Below, one piece after another: positions 18,712-27,709 of a DNA stretch of 64,000 nucleotides. The translations under genes and the position numbers were made by a program. This DNA comes from Shewanella sp. VB17 (GTDB lineage: Bacteria > Pseudomonadota > Gammaproteobacteria > Enterobacterales > Shewanellaceae): NCBI RefSeq assembly GCF_013248905.1, contig NZ_JABRVS010000001.1:496001-560000 (forward strand). Reading direction: 5' to 3'. How positions within the stretch are numbered: position 1 is the stretch's first letter; each line of letters starts with the position of its first letter. The notes below the pieces were generated by a model. The model saw nothing but the letters and a program-made list of their open reading frames with translations. It had not been told where the DNA came from and ran no database searches.

Positions 18712-19182
18712 ATGCCAAGACGTCGCGTTGTAGGACAACGTAAAATCCTACCAGATCCAAAGTTTAATAGTGAGTTGTTGGCTAAGTTCATCAACGTCAT
18801 TATGCAGGACGGCAAAAAGTCGACTGCAGAAAAAATTATTTACAAGGCACTAGACACTGCATCTGAAAAGAAAAGTGAAGAACACTTAGTGATCCTTGAA
18901 GCAGCCCTGGAAAATGTTCGCCCTTCAGTCGAAGTTAAGTCTCGTCGTGTTGGTGGTTCTACTTACCAGGTACCATGTGAAGTACGCCCAGTTCGTCGTA
19001 ATGCATTGGGTATGCGTTGGTTAGTTGAAGCTGCTCGTAAGCGTGGTGAAAAATCTATGGCTCTACGTCTAGCCGGTGAATTGCTAGACGCTTCAGATAA
19101 CAAAGGTACTGCTGTTAAGAAGCGCGAAGATGTGCATCGTATGGCAGAAGCAAACAAAGCGTTTGCTCATTACCGCTGGTAA
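18712..19182 (+). CDS. rpsG: 30S ribosomal protein S7
   Basis: S7 nucleates assembly of the 30S head and contacts E-site tRNA. The 156 aa begin PRRRVVGQRKILPDP, and the length equals the common bacterial form. GGAGAAATT precedes the ATG. In E. coli S7 is the translational repressor of the str operon, so the preceding intercistronic region probably contains its mRNA target. Confidence 0.98.
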   Translation: MPRRRVVGQRKILPDPKFNSELLAKFINVIMQDGKKSTAEKIIYKALDTASEKKSEEHLVILEAALENVRPSVEVKSRRVGGSTYQVPCEVRPVRRNALGMRWLVEAARKRGEKSMALRLAGELLDASDNKGTAVKKREDVHRMAEANKAFAHYRW

Positions 19183-19188
19183 TCTGAT

Positions 19189-19241
19189 GGAGCTGGCATT
19201 TGCCAGCTCCATATTCTACATCTCTAAGACACTTGTCTTAG
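19189..19241 (+). promoter_or_regulatory. Two intercistronic hairpins between rpsG and fusA
   Basis: A perfect 10-bp repeat GGAGCTGGCA / TGCCAGCTCC (19189-19210) is followed by an 8-bp repeat CTAAGACA / TGTCTTAG (19224-19241). Neither has a T tract, so they are more likely processing or mRNA-stability elements than terminators. They end 16 bp before the fusA start. Confidence 0.7.
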
Positions 19242-19257
19242 TTAAGAGGGTTTAAAC

Positions 19258-21354
19258 GTGGCTCGTACAACTCCTATTGAGCATTATCGTAATATTGGTA
19301 TTTGTGCTCATGTTGACGCAGGAAAAACCACAACGACAGAACGCGTTCTGTTCTATACCGGTGTTTCTCATAAGATCGGTGAGGTTCATAATGGCGCAGC
19401 CACGATGGACTGGATGGAACAGGAGCAGGAGCGTGGCATTACCATTACTTCTGCTGCAACTACTGCGTTTTGGAGTGGTATGGAGGCTCAGTATTCTGAG
19501 CACCGTATTAACATTATCGATACCCCTGGGCATGTGGACTTCACGATTGAAGTTGAACGTTCATTACGGGTGCTTGATGGTGCTGTGGTTGTTTTCTGTG
19601 GCTCATCAGGTGTTGAACCACAATCTGAAACTGTTTGGCGTCAAGCTGATAAGTATCATGTACCGCGTATAGTGTTCGTCAATAAGATGGATCGTGCTGG
19701 TGCAGACTTTGATAGTGTGATTGAACAGATCCGCAACCGTCTGGGAGCAACTTGTGTACCGGTTCAAATGAACATTGGTGCAGAAGAAGAGTTTAAAGGC
19801 GTGATTGACTTGATTAAAATGAAGGCCATTAACTGGTCTGAAAGCGATCAAGGGACATCATTCTCCTATGAGGATATTCCTGCTGAGTTGGCTGATAAAG
19901 CTGCCGATATGCGTGAATACTTAGTTGAAACAGCCGCTGAGGCATCTGATGAACTGATGGAGAAATACCTTGAAGAAGGTGAGCTATCAGAACAAGAGAT
20001 TAAAGCTGCTCTGCGTCAACGTACTCTTGCTAATGAGATCATACTCGCGACCTGTGGTTCTGCATTTAAGAACAAGGGTGTGCAAGCGGTTCTCGATGCT
20101 GTTATTGATTATTTGCCATCTCCGGTTGAGGTCCATGCAATAAAGGGCCTTGGTGAGAAAGAAGAAGAAGTTTTGTGTCCTGCGGACGACGAAGCCCCTT
20201 TTGCTGCTTTGGCATTTAAAATTGCAACAGACCCATTTGTCGGTACATTAACTTTTATACGCGTTTATTCGGGTGTATTAGAGACGGGTGCTGCGGTCTA
20301 TAATTCAGTGAAAGAAAAGCGGGAACGCATCGGTCGTATGGTGCAAATGCACGCAAACGATCGCCAAGAGATTAAAGAAGTTCGCGCTGGTGACATCGCA
20401 GCTGCTATTGGTCTTAAGGACGTCACTACAGGTGATACACTTTGTGATATTAGTCGCAAAGTCATCTTAGAGCGTATGGATTTTCCTGAGCCAGTTATTA
20501 CGATAGCGGTGGAGCCAAGATCCCAAGCAGATGAGCAAAAGATGGGAATTGCTTTGCAAAAGCTTGCAGCTGAAGATCCCTCTTTTCGTGTTGAAACCGA
20601 TCCTGAATCTGGTCAAACACTGATATCTGGTATGGGAGAGTTACATTTAGACATCATCGTTGACCGTATGCGTCGCGAATTCAGTGTTAATTGTAATGTA
20701 GGTAAACCACAAGTCGCTTATCGTGAAACGATTCGCTCGAGTGTAGAAGTCGAAGGTAAATTTGTACGTCAATCAGGTGGCCGAGGTCAATTTGGTCACG
20801 TGTGGTTGAAGCTAGAGCCTCAAGAAGAAGGTTTTGGTTACGAATTTGTCAACGAGATTGTTGGTGGTGCTGTTCCAAAAGAATACATCCCATCAGTAGA
20901 TAAAGGTATTCAAGAGCAGATGAAGAGCGGTGTTATCGCAGGCTTCCCTCTTTTGGATGTCAAGGTTAGTTTGTTTGACGGTTCATATCATGATGTGGAC
21001 TCAAATGAAATGGCCTTTAAGGTTGCAGGATCTATGGGTTTTAAAAAGGGCGCTTTAGAAGCTGACCCCGTACTTTTAGAACCTTGCATGAAAGTCGAAG
21101 TAACAACTCCTGAGGATTATATGGGAGATGTTGTTGGGGACCTCAACCGACGTCGTGGTTTGATCGAAGGTATGGATGACGGCATTGCCGGCGTCAAACT
21201 CGTTCATGCTACTGTACCGTTATCGGAAATGTTTGGATATGCAACTGATTTGCGCTCAGCGACTCAGGGTCGTGCTTCTTACTCTATGGAGTTTTTGAAG
21301 TACTCTGATGCGCCGCCAAACATTGCTAAAGCGGTTATGGATGCACGAGGCTAA
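19258..21354 (+). CDS. fusA: Elongation factor G
   Basis: EF-G is the GTPase that drives ribosomal translocation and, with RRF, recycling. The 698 aa (704 in E. coli) show AHVDAGKTT, DTPGHVDF and NKMDRAGADF in the G domain and the domain IV segment SGGRGQFGHVWL. It starts with GTG 19258 behind AAGAGGG. Some Shewanella carry a second EF-G elsewhere; the operon position identifies this one as FusA. Confidence 0.98.
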   Translation: MARTTPIEHYRNIGICAHVDAGKTTTTERVLFYTGVSHKIGEVHNGAATMDWMEQEQERGITITSAATTAFWSGMEAQYSEHRINIIDTPGHVDFTIEVERSLRVLDGAVVVFCGSSGVEPQSETVWRQADKYHVPRIVFVNKMDRAGADFDSVIEQIRNRLGATCVPVQMNIGAEEEFKGVIDLIKMKAINWSESDQGTSFSYEDIPAELADKAADMREYLVETAAEASDELMEKYLEEGELSEQEIKAALRQRTLANEIILATCGSAFKNKGVQAVLDAVIDYLPSPVEVHAIKGLGEKEEEVLCPADDEAPFAALAFKIATDPFVGTLTFIRVYSGVLETGAAVYNSVKEKRERIGRMVQMHANDRQEIKEVRAGDIAAAIGLKDVTTGDTLCDISRKVILERMDFPEPVITIAVEPRSQADEQKMGIALQKLAAEDPSFRVETDPESGQTLISGMGELHLDIIVDRMRREFSVNCNVGKPQVAYRETIRSSVEVEGKFVRQSGGRGQFGHVWLKLEPQEEGFGYEFVNEIVGGAVPKEYIPSVDKGIQEQMKSGVIAGFPLLDVKVSLFDGSYHDVDSNEMAFKVAGSMGFKKGALEADPVLLEPCMKVEVTTPEDYMGDVVGDLNRRRGLIEGMDDGIAGVKLVHATVPLSEMFGYATDLRSATQGRASYSMEFLKYSDAPPNIAKAVMDARG

Positions 21355-21433
21355 TCGCCCGTTATCGTAACTGTCAATTTAATTGCTATTGCTCGGTTTA
21401 AGCCGAGCATTTCTGAAAAGAAAGGAATATATC

Positions 21434-22618
21434 GTGGCTAAAGAAAAATTTGAACGTAATAAACCGCATGTAAACGTTGGTACAATTGGTCACGTCGATC
21501 ATGGTAAAACAACGCTTACAGCTGCTATTTCTGCAGTATTGTCAAAAGTTTATGGTGGTGAAGTTAAAGACTTCGCTCAAATCGATAACGCTCCAGAAGA
21601 GCGTGAGCGTGGTATTACAATTAATACTTCTCACATCGAATATGACACACCAGCTCGTCACTACGCACACGTAGATTGCCCAGGTCACGCCGATTATGTT
21701 AAAAACATGATCACAGGTGCTGCTCAAATGGATGGTGCAATTTTAGTGGTTGCAGCAACAGACGGCCCAATGCCACAGACTCGTGAGCACATCCTGCTTT
21801 CTCGTCAAGTTGGTGTTCCTTTCATCATCGTATTCATGAACAAATGTGACATGGTTGATGATGAAGAGCTGCTTGAGCTAGTTGAAATGGAAGTACGTGA
21901 ATTGCTTTCTGAATATGACTTCCCAGGTGATGACCTTCCGGTTATTCAAGGTTCAGCGCTTAAAGCCCTTGAAGGCGAAAAAGCTTATGAAGATAAAATT
22001 GTTGAGCTTGCAGAAGCACTCGATACTTATATCCCAGAGCCAGAGCGTGCTATTGATGGCGCATTCTTGCTGCCAATCGAAGATGTATTCTCAATCTCAG
22101 GACGTGGTACAGTTGTAACTGGTCGTGTAGAGCGCGGTATCATCAAAGTGGGTGAAGCAGTAGAAATCGTTGGTATCAAAGATACAACAACGACAACGTG
22201 TACTGGTGTCGAAATGTTCCGTAAACTGCTTGACGAAGGTCGTGCAGGCGAGAACTGTGGTGTACTTTTACGTGGTACTAAGCGTGAAGATGTAGAACGT
22301 GGTCAAGTACTTGCTAAGCCAGGTTCAATTAATCCACATACGACTTTCCAATCGGAAATTTATGTGTTGTCAAAAGAAGAAGGTGGACGTCATACTCCAT
22401 TCTTTAAAGGTTACCGCCCACAGTTTTACTTCCGTACAACGGACGTGACTGGTACTATCGAATTGCCAGAAGGCGTAGAGATGGTAATGCCTGGTGATAA
22501 TGTACAAATGACGGTTACATTAATCAACCCAATCGCGATGGATGAAGGTTTACGCTTCGCTATCCGTGAAGGTGGCCGTACAGTTGGTGCTGGTGTTGTG
22601 GCTAAAATCATCGCTTAA
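21434..22618 (+). CDS. tufA: Elongation factor Tu (copy A)
   Basis: This protein is identical, all 394 aa, to the copy at 4706. The start is GTG 21434, with AAAGGAATATATC just upstream; an in-frame start at 21383 would add 17 unrelated residues. The two genes differ at only about fifteen synonymous positions, clustered near the 5' end and a few internal sites, and their 3' flanks match through the terminator, a sign of gene conversion. Last gene of the str operon. Confidence 0.99.
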   Translation: MAKEKFERNKPHVNVGTIGHVDHGKTTLTAAISAVLSKVYGGEVKDFAQIDNAPEERERGITINTSHIEYDTPARHYAHVDCPGHADYVKNMITGAAQMDGAILVVAATDGPMPQTREHILLSRQVGVPFIIVFMNKCDMVDDEELLELVEMEVRELLSEYDFPGDDLPVIQGSALKALEGEKAYEDKIVELAEALDTYIPEPERAIDGAFLLPIEDVFSISGRGTVVTGRVERGIIKVGEAVEIVGIKDTTTTTCTGVEMFRKLLDEGRAGENCGVLLRGTKREDVERGQVLAKPGSINPHTTFQSEIYVLSKEEGGRHTPFFKGYRPQFYFRTTDVTGTIELPEGVEMVMPGDNVQMTVTLINPIAMDEGLRFAIREGGRTVGAGVVAKIIA

Positions 22619-22639
22619 TTGTGATTTTATCTAAACATC

Positions 22640-22668
22640 AAAAGGAAGCTTAGGCTTCCTTTTTTTTA
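22640..22668 (+). terminator. Intrinsic terminator after tufA
   Basis: This is the same AAGGAAGC-TTAG-GCTTCCTT hairpin as after tufB, followed by an eight-T run. It separates the str from the S10 operon. Confidence 0.93.
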
Positions 22669-22822
22669 CCTGACATTTAGGATTGATTAAAAAAGTGCTA
22701 TCTCCTCAGTTCGAGATATTGATAATCAATCTAGCTTAAACGCTACCATTGCTGGGTATACTACAATATGGTCTAATTTAGGTATCATTTTTCGGTCCGT
22801 GTTGTTAATTCAATCAACAGGG

Positions 22823-22850
22823 TTGATTTGGTGCTAAAAGTGGGTATAAT
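22823..22850 (+). promoter_or_regulatory. Promoter of the S10 operon
   Basis: TTGATT (22823-22828), a 16-bp spacer and a perfect TATAAT (22845-22850) lie about 170 bp before rpsJ, the right leader length for the S10 operon. Upstream, 22669-22822 holds only an inverted repeat GATTGATTA / TAATCAATC (22681-22731) and A/T-rich sequence. Confidence 0.8.
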
Positions 22851-22945
22851 ACAGCCTCGCCTTAACCATTAGGCGAAATACTTTGTCTGCCTTAGGGTTT
22901 GACGTTAAAAAAAACAGCGACTCCGATTGTGAGTCGAACGGTTAA

Positions 22946-22996
22946 ATCATCTCGCTCTGCTTTTCTATTTAGAAGAAGCTAGAGGGTGATTTTTTA
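22946..22996 (+). promoter_or_regulatory. S10 leader attenuator hairpin (L4 target region)
   Basis: An imperfect long hairpin runs from 22946 to 22990 with loop around CTATTTAG (22965-22972) and is followed at once by TTTTT, 30 bp before the rpsJ start. In E. coli, L4 stimulates termination at just such a hairpin in the S10 leader and also blocks translation. The structure is seen; the L4 response is inferred. Confidence 0.7.
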
Positions 22997-23022
22997 TGTG
23001 TCCATTTTAGGAGCTCTGGTCA

Positions 23023-23334
23023 ATGCAGAACCAAAGAATCCGTATCCGCTTAAAAGGATTTGATCATCGTCTGATCGATCAATCTACTGCGGAAATCGTT
23101 GAAACTGCTAAACGTACAGGCGCACAGGTTCGTGGTCCAATTCCACTGCCAACGCGTAAAGAACGTTATACCATTTTGACTTCTCCACACGTTAATAAAG
23201 ATGCGCGTGACCAGTACGAACTTCGTACTCACAAACGTCTTGTTGATATCGTTGAGCCAACTGAAAAGACTGTCGATGCACTTATGCGTCTAGATCTTGC
23301 AGCGGGTGTTGACGTTCAAATTAGCTTGGGTTAA
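23023..23334 (+). CDS. rpsJ: 30S ribosomal protein S10
   Basis: S10 is a head protein of the 30S subunit and, with NusB, part of the rRNA antitermination complex. Length is 103 aa, as in E. coli; IRIRLKGFDHRLID and the loop THKRLVDI are conserved. AGGAG precedes the ATG. First gene of the S10 operon. Confidence 0.98.
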   Translation: MQNQRIRIRLKGFDHRLIDQSTAEIVETAKRTGAQVRGPIPLPTRKERYTILTSPHVNKDARDQYELRTHKRLVDIVEPTEKTVDALMRLDLAAGVDVQISLG

Positions 23335-23358
23335 TTGAGCTTAGAAGAGGTTTGAGAG

Positions 23359-23997
23359 ATGGCTATCGGTCTTATCGGTCGTAAAGTGGGTATGACACGC
23401 ATCTTCACTGAAGATGGTGCTTCTATCCCAGTAACAGTAATTGAAATAGCAGCTAACCGCGTTACTCAGGTGAGAACCTTAGAAACTGATGGTTACCGTG
23501 CACTTCAAGTGACTACTGGTACTAAAAAAGCTAATCGCATCAATAAGCCAGAAGCAGGTCACTTTGCTAAGGCTGGCGTAGAAGCCGGTCGTGGTTTATG
23601 GGAAGTGCGTTTGGCAGATGATGAAGGCGTCGACATTAGTGTCGGTGCAGAGCTAAATGTTGATATTTTCGCTGACGTTGCGAAAGTTGATGTTACAGGT
23701 CAATCTAAAGGTAAAGGTTTCCAAGGCGGTGTTAAGCGTTGGAATTTCAGAACTCAAGATGCGACGCACGGTAACTCACTTTCACATAGATCAAACGGTT
23801 CTATTGGTCAAAACCAAACACCTGGTCGCGTTTTCAAAGGTAAGAAAATGTCAGGCCACATGGGTGCAGAGCGTGTTACAACTCAAAATCTAGACGTGGT
23901 ACGTGTAGATGCAGAGCGCAACTTGCTATTGGTTAAGGGTGCTGTTCCGGGGGCCACAAATGGCAACCTGATCATCAAACCTGCCGTTAAAGCTTAG
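23359..23997 (+). CDS. rplC: 50S ribosomal protein L3
   Basis: L3 is an early assembly protein reaching toward the peptidyl transferase centre. The 212 aa (209 in E. coli) begin MAIGLIGRKVGMTRIF. The central loop GSIGQNQTPGRVFKGKKMSG includes the glutamine methylated by PrmB in E. coli. Spacing to rpsJ is 24 bp with GAGG as ribosome binding site. Confidence 0.98.
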   Translation: MAIGLIGRKVGMTRIFTEDGASIPVTVIEIAANRVTQVRTLETDGYRALQVTTGTKKANRINKPEAGHFAKAGVEAGRGLWEVRLADDEGVDISVGAELNVDIFADVAKVDVTGQSKGKGFQGGVKRWNFRTQDATHGNSLSHRSNGSIGQNQTPGRVFKGKKMSGHMGAERVTTQNLDVVRVDAERNLLLVKGAVPGATNGNLIIKPAVKA

Positions 23998-24013
23998 GTC
24001 TGAGGAGATAGTA

Positions 24014-24619
24014 ATGGAATTGGTATTGAAAGACGCCCAGAGTGCTCTTGAAGTTTCCGAAACTACCTTCGGCCGTGACTTTAATGAAGCACTGGTTCAT
24101 CAGGTAGTTGTAGCTTATGCTGCAAACGCGCGTCAGGGCACTCGTGCTCAAAAGACACGCGCAGAAGTTGTTGGTTCTGGCAAAAAGCCTTGGCGCCAAA
24201 AAGGGACTGGCCGTGCACGTGCCGGTACTGTTAAAGGCCCAATCTGGCGTGGCGGTGGCGTAACATTCGCTGCTAAAACACAAGACCACAGCCAAAAAGT
24301 TAACAAAAAGATGTATCGCGGAGCGCTGAAAAGCATTTTCTCTGAGTTGGTACGTCAAGACCGTCTAATCGTGGTTGAGTCATTTAGTGTTGAAGCGCCT
24401 AAAACCAAAGAGCTAAAAGCTAAATTGACTGAAATGAACCTAGATGATGTGTTGATTGTTACTCCAGAAATTGACGAGAACTTGTTCTTAGCAGCGCGTA
24501 ACTTGTACAAAGTTGACGTTCGTGATGTCGCTGGTATTGATCCAGTTAGCCTGATCGCATTCGACAAAGTACTGGTAACTGCGGATGCTATTAAGCAAAT
24601 CGAGGAGATGCTGGGATGA
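24014..24619 (+). CDS. rplD: 50S ribosomal protein L4
   Basis: L4 lines the polypeptide exit tunnel and is the regulator of the S10 operon. The 201 aa equal E. coli, and the tunnel loop region KKPWRQKGTGRARAG is intact. Its stop overlaps the rplW start by four bases (ATGA), so translation is coupled. Confidence 0.98.
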   Translation: MELVLKDAQSALEVSETTFGRDFNEALVHQVVVAYAANARQGTRAQKTRAEVVGSGKKPWRQKGTGRARAGTVKGPIWRGGGVTFAAKTQDHSQKVNKKMYRGALKSIFSELVRQDRLIVVESFSVEAPKTKELKAKLTEMNLDDVLIVTPEIDENLFLAARNLYKVDVRDVAGIDPVSLIAFDKVLVTADAIKQIEEMLG

Positions 24620-24915
24620 TAAGCCAAGAACGTTTGCTAAAAGTTATTCTTGCACCACATATCTCTGAAAAGAGTACAGTATGTGCAGAAAATGACAACA
24701 CGGTAGTTTTTCGTGTGGCTATCGACGCAACTAAAGCTGAAGTAAAGGCTGCAGTCGCTCAATTGTTCGAAGTTGAAGTTGATTCAGTTCGCACTCTAGT
24801 TAACAAAGGTAAGACTAAGCGTACCGGTGCCCGTATGGGTCGTCGTGTCGATTGGAAAAAAGCCTATGTAACTTTAGCTGCTGGTGCTGAAATCGATTTC
24901 GTCGGCGCTGAGTAA
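24616..24915 (+). CDS. rplW: 50S ribosomal protein L23
   Basis: L23 sits at the tunnel exit and docks trigger factor and SRP. The 99 aa begin MISQERLLKVILAPHISEKS, and the lysine-rich loop GKTKRTGARMGRR is conserved. It overlaps rplD by ATGA; rplB follows after 16 bp. Confidence 0.98.
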   Translation: MISQERLLKVILAPHISEKSTVCAENDNTVVFRVAIDATKAEVKAAVAQLFEVEVDSVRTLVNKGKTKRTGARMGRRVDWKKAYVTLAAGAEIDFVGAE

Positions 24916-24931
24916 GCAAAGGAGAATTATC

Positions 24932-25759
24932 ATGGCAATTATTAAGTGTAAGCCAACTTCTGCTGGTCGTCGTCACGTAGTTAAAGTGGTGAATACTGAC
25001 CTGCATAAGGGTAAACCTTTTGCTGGCCTGTTGGCTAAGAAGTCAAAAAGTGGTGGTCGTAATAATACTGGCCGTATCACAGTTCGTCACATAGGTGGTG
25101 GACACAAGCAGCATTATCGTATTATTGATTTTAAACGAATCAAAGATGGTATTCCTGCAAAAGTTGAGCGTTTGGAATATGATCCAAACCGCACAGCTAA
25201 CATAGCACTTGTTTTGTATGCTGATGGTGAGCGTCGTTATATCCTTGCAGCTAAAGGCATGCAAGCTGGAGATAAAATCCAGTCAGGTATCGATGCTGAA
25301 ATCAAAGTGGGTAACGCTTTGCCATTACGCAACATTCCAATAGGTAGTGTTGTACACGCAGTAGAGATGAAGCCTGGTAAAGGTGCTCAGATCGCTCGTT
25401 CAGCAGGTACTTATGTACAAGTTGTTGCTCGTGATGGCGAATATGCCACTCTACGTCTTCGCTCTGGCGAAATGCGTAAAGTGCCAGTTGATTGCCGCGC
25501 GACAATGGGTGAAGTTGGTAATGCCGAGCATATGCTACGCCAGTTAGGTAAAGCAGGTGCTAATCGCTGGAGAGGCATACGCCCTACAGTACGTGGTGTT
25601 GCAATGAACCCAGTAGACCATCCACATGGTGGTGGTGAAGGCCGTACTTCGGGTGGCCGTCATCCAGTATCTCCATGGGGTGTCCCAACTAAGGGTTATA
25701 AGACTCGTAGTAACAAACGCACCGACCAGTACATTGTACGTCGTCGCAATAAAAAGTAA
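24932..25759 (+). CDS. rplB: 50S ribosomal protein L2
   Basis: L2 is needed for subunit association and lies near the peptidyl transferase centre. ATG 24932, behind AAAGGAG, gives MAIIKCKPTSAGRRHVVK and 275 aa (273 in E. coli); the in-frame start at 24884 lies inside rplW and is rejected. The histidine-bearing C-terminal region MNPVDHPHGGGEGR is present. Confidence 0.98.
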   Translation: MAIIKCKPTSAGRRHVVKVVNTDLHKGKPFAGLLAKKSKSGGRNNTGRITVRHIGGGHKQHYRIIDFKRIKDGIPAKVERLEYDPNRTANIALVLYADGERRYILAAKGMQAGDKIQSGIDAEIKVGNALPLRNIPIGSVVHAVEMKPGKGAQIARSAGTYVQVVARDGEYATLRLRSGEMRKVPVDCRATMGEVGNAEHMLRQLGKAGANRWRGIRPTVRGVAMNPVDHPHGGGEGRTSGGRHPVSPWGVPTKGYKTRSNKRTDQYIVRRRNKK

Positions 25760-25770
25760 GAGGATTCGCC

Positions 25771-26049
25771 ATGCCACGTTCTCTCAAGAAAGGTCCATTC
25801 ATTGACCTACACTTGCTGAAGAAGGTAGAGAAAGCGATGGAAGCGGGAGACAAGAAGCCTATTAAGACTTGGTCTCGTCGCTCTATGATCATCCCTAATA
25901 TGATTGGGTTGACCATCGCTGTCCATAATGGTCGTCAGCACGTACCTGTGTTCGTAACTGACGAAATGATCGGCCACAAGCTTGGTGAATTTTCACCGAC
26001 GCGCACTTATCGCGGCCATGCTGCAGATAAGAAAGCGAAGAAGCGATAA
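25771..26049 (+). CDS. rpsS: 30S ribosomal protein S19
   Basis: S19 is a head protein of the 30S subunit that forms an intersubunit bridge. The 92 aa equal E. coli; PRSLKKGPFIDLHLLKK and the C-terminal GHKLGEFSPTRTYRGH are canonical. It lies 11 bp after rplB with AGAGG as ribosome binding site. Confidence 0.98.
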   Translation: MPRSLKKGPFIDLHLLKKVEKAMEAGDKKPIKTWSRRSMIIPNMIGLTIAVHNGRQHVPVFVTDEMIGHKLGEFSPTRTYRGHAADKKAKKR

Positions 26050-26064
26050 GACGGGAGGAATAAG

Positions 26065-26397
26065 ATGGAAGTTTTAGCTAAACATCGTTTTGCCCGTACG
26101 TCGCCTCAAAAGTGTCGTTTGGTTGCAGATCAAATCCGTGGACTGCCTGTTGCTAAGGCTCTTGAAATACTAACTTTCAGCCCTAAAAAAGCTGCAGTAC
26201 TTGTTAAAAAAGTACTGGACTCTGCCATCGCTAATGCTGAGCACAATGAAGGTGCTGACATTGACGAGTTAAGAGTTGGAGCCATTATGATCGATGAAGG
26301 TCCAACTATGAAGCGTATCATGCCACGTGCCAAAGGCCGTGCTGATCGCATAATCAAGCGTACCAGCCACATCACTGTGGTTGTATCAGATCGCTAG
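26065..26397 (+). CDS. rplV: 50S ribosomal protein L22
   Basis: L22 has a long beta hairpin that lines the exit tunnel opposite L4. The 110 aa equal E. coli, and the hairpin tip region [15 protein letters not shown] is of wild-type form. It is preceded by GGGAGGAA and followed by rpsC after 9 bp. Confidence 0.98.
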
Positions 26398-26406
26398 GAG
26401 TTAGCA

Positions 26407-27096
26407 ATGGGACAGAAAGTACATCCTAATGGTATCCGTTTGGGTATCACTAAGCCTTGGATCTCGACTTGGTACGCTGATAAGTCAGACTATGCCAGTA
26501 ACTTAACTAGTGACAGTGAAGTGCGTAAGTTTCTTGAAAAGAAACTTAGTCAAGCATCTGTTTCTAAAATTGTTATCGAGCGTCCAGCTAAAAGTGTTCG
26601 CGTTACTATTCACACTGCCCGTCCAGGTGTTGTGATTGGTAAGAAAGGCGAAGACGTTGAGAAGCTACGCAACGCAGTTGCTAAGCTAACTGGTATTCCA
26701 GCTCAAATTAACATTGCTGAGATACGTAAGCCTGAGCTAGATGCTAAGTTGGTTGCCGAAGGCATCGCTTCGCAACTAGAGCGTCGTGTTATGTTCCGTC
26801 GTGCTATGAAGCGCGCAGTACAAAATGCAATGCGTCTTGGTGCTAAAGGTATCAAAGTTCAAGTTGGCGGCCGTCTCGGCGGTGCTGAGATTGCGCGTTC
26901 TGAGTGGTATCGTGAGGGTCGTGTACCTTTGCATACACTGCGTGCTGATATCGACTATTCAACTGCAGAGAGTCATACCCAATACGGTGTGATTGGCGTC
27001 AAAGTTTGGGTCTTCAAAGGTGAAGTTCTAGATGGCGTGCTACCTCAGCATGAAGAGCCGAAACAGCAGCCGAAGCGTAAGCCTCGCGGTAAATAG
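26407..27096 (+). CDS. rpsC: 30S ribosomal protein S3
   Basis: S3 lines the mRNA entry channel and contributes to the ribosomal helicase. The 229 aa (233 in E. coli) contain the KH domain motif VVIGKKGEDVEKL (GXXG loop) and a basic C-terminus, KQQPKRKPRGK. It lies within the S10 operon, 11 bp before rplP. Confidence 0.98.
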   Translation: MGQKVHPNGIRLGITKPWISTWYADKSDYASNLTSDSEVRKFLEKKLSQASVSKIVIERPAKSVRVTIHTARPGVVIGKKGEDVEKLRNAVAKLTGIPAQINIAEIRKPELDAKLVAEGIASQLERRVMFRRAMKRAVQNAMRLGAKGIKVQVGGRLGGAEIARSEWYREGRVPLHTLRADIDYSTAESHTQYGVIGVKVWVFKGEVLDGVLPQHEEPKQQPKRKPRGK

Positions 27097-27107
27097 GAGA
27101 GCTGGCA

Positions 27108-27518
27108 ATGCTGCAACCAAAACGAACTAAGTTTCGCAAAATGTTCAAAGGCCGCAACCGTGGTCTTGCGAACGGCACTGAAGTAAGCTTCGGTGATTTC
27201 GGTCTGAAAGCTGTTGGTCGTGGTCGTTTGACTGCGCGTCAGATCGAAGCTGCGCGTCGTGCAATGACACGTCACATTAAACGTCAAGGTCAAATCTGGA
27301 TCCGCGTTTTCCCTGACAAGCCTATTACCTCTAAGCCTCTTGAAGTGCGTATGGGTAAAGGTAAGGGTAACGTTGAATACTGGGTTTGCCAGATTCAGCC
27401 AGGTAAGGTTCTTTATGAGATGGATGGTGTATCAGAGGAGCTAGCTCGTGAAGCTTTTGCTCTTGCTGCTGCTAAACTGCCTCTTAAGACGACCTTTGTA
27501 ACTAAGACGGTGATGTAA
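27108..27518 (+). CDS. rplP: 50S ribosomal protein L16
   Basis: L16 contacts the A- and P-site tRNA elbows. The 136 aa equal E. coli; MLQPKRTKFRKMFKGRNRG and VRMGKGKGNVEYWV are conserved, the latter around the arginine hydroxylated by RoxA in E. coli. Its TAA stop overlaps the rpmC ATG by one base. Confidence 0.98.
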   Translation: MLQPKRTKFRKMFKGRNRGLANGTEVSFGDFGLKAVGRGRLTARQIEAARRAMTRHIKRQGQIWIRVFPDKPITSKPLEVRMGKGKGNVEYWVCQIQPGKVLYEMDGVSEELAREAFALAAAKLPLKTTFVTKTVM

Positions 27519-27709
27519 TGAAAGCGAGCGAACTAACAGAAAAGAGCGTTGAAGATTTGAACGCTGAACTGCTTGGTCTGCTGCGTGAGCAGTTTAATCT
27601 GCGTATGCAACACGCCACTGGTCAGTTGACTCAGACTCATCAGCTTAAAATCGTGCGTCGCAACATTGCGCGCGTTAAGACCATTATTACTTCTAAGGCG
27701 GGTGCATAA
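27518..27709 (+). CDS. rpmC: 50S ribosomal protein L29
   Basis: L29 is a small two-helix protein near the tunnel exit beside L23. The 63 aa equal E. coli; LLREQFNLRMQHATGQL is the family signature. It is joined to rplP and rpsQ by TAATG stop-start overlaps on both sides, so all three are translationally coupled. Confidence 0.97.
   Translation: MKASELTEKSVEDLNAELLGLLREQFNLRMQHATGQLTQTHQLKIVRRNIARVKTIITSKAGA

Noticed and set aside
19189..19210. Intrinsic terminator between rpsG and fusA
   Set aside because: The stem is perfect but no T tract follows, and the operon continues into fusA.
21383..21433. N-terminal extension of the second EF-Tu
   Set aside because: GTG 21434 has an AAAGGA site and gives a protein identical to the other copy.
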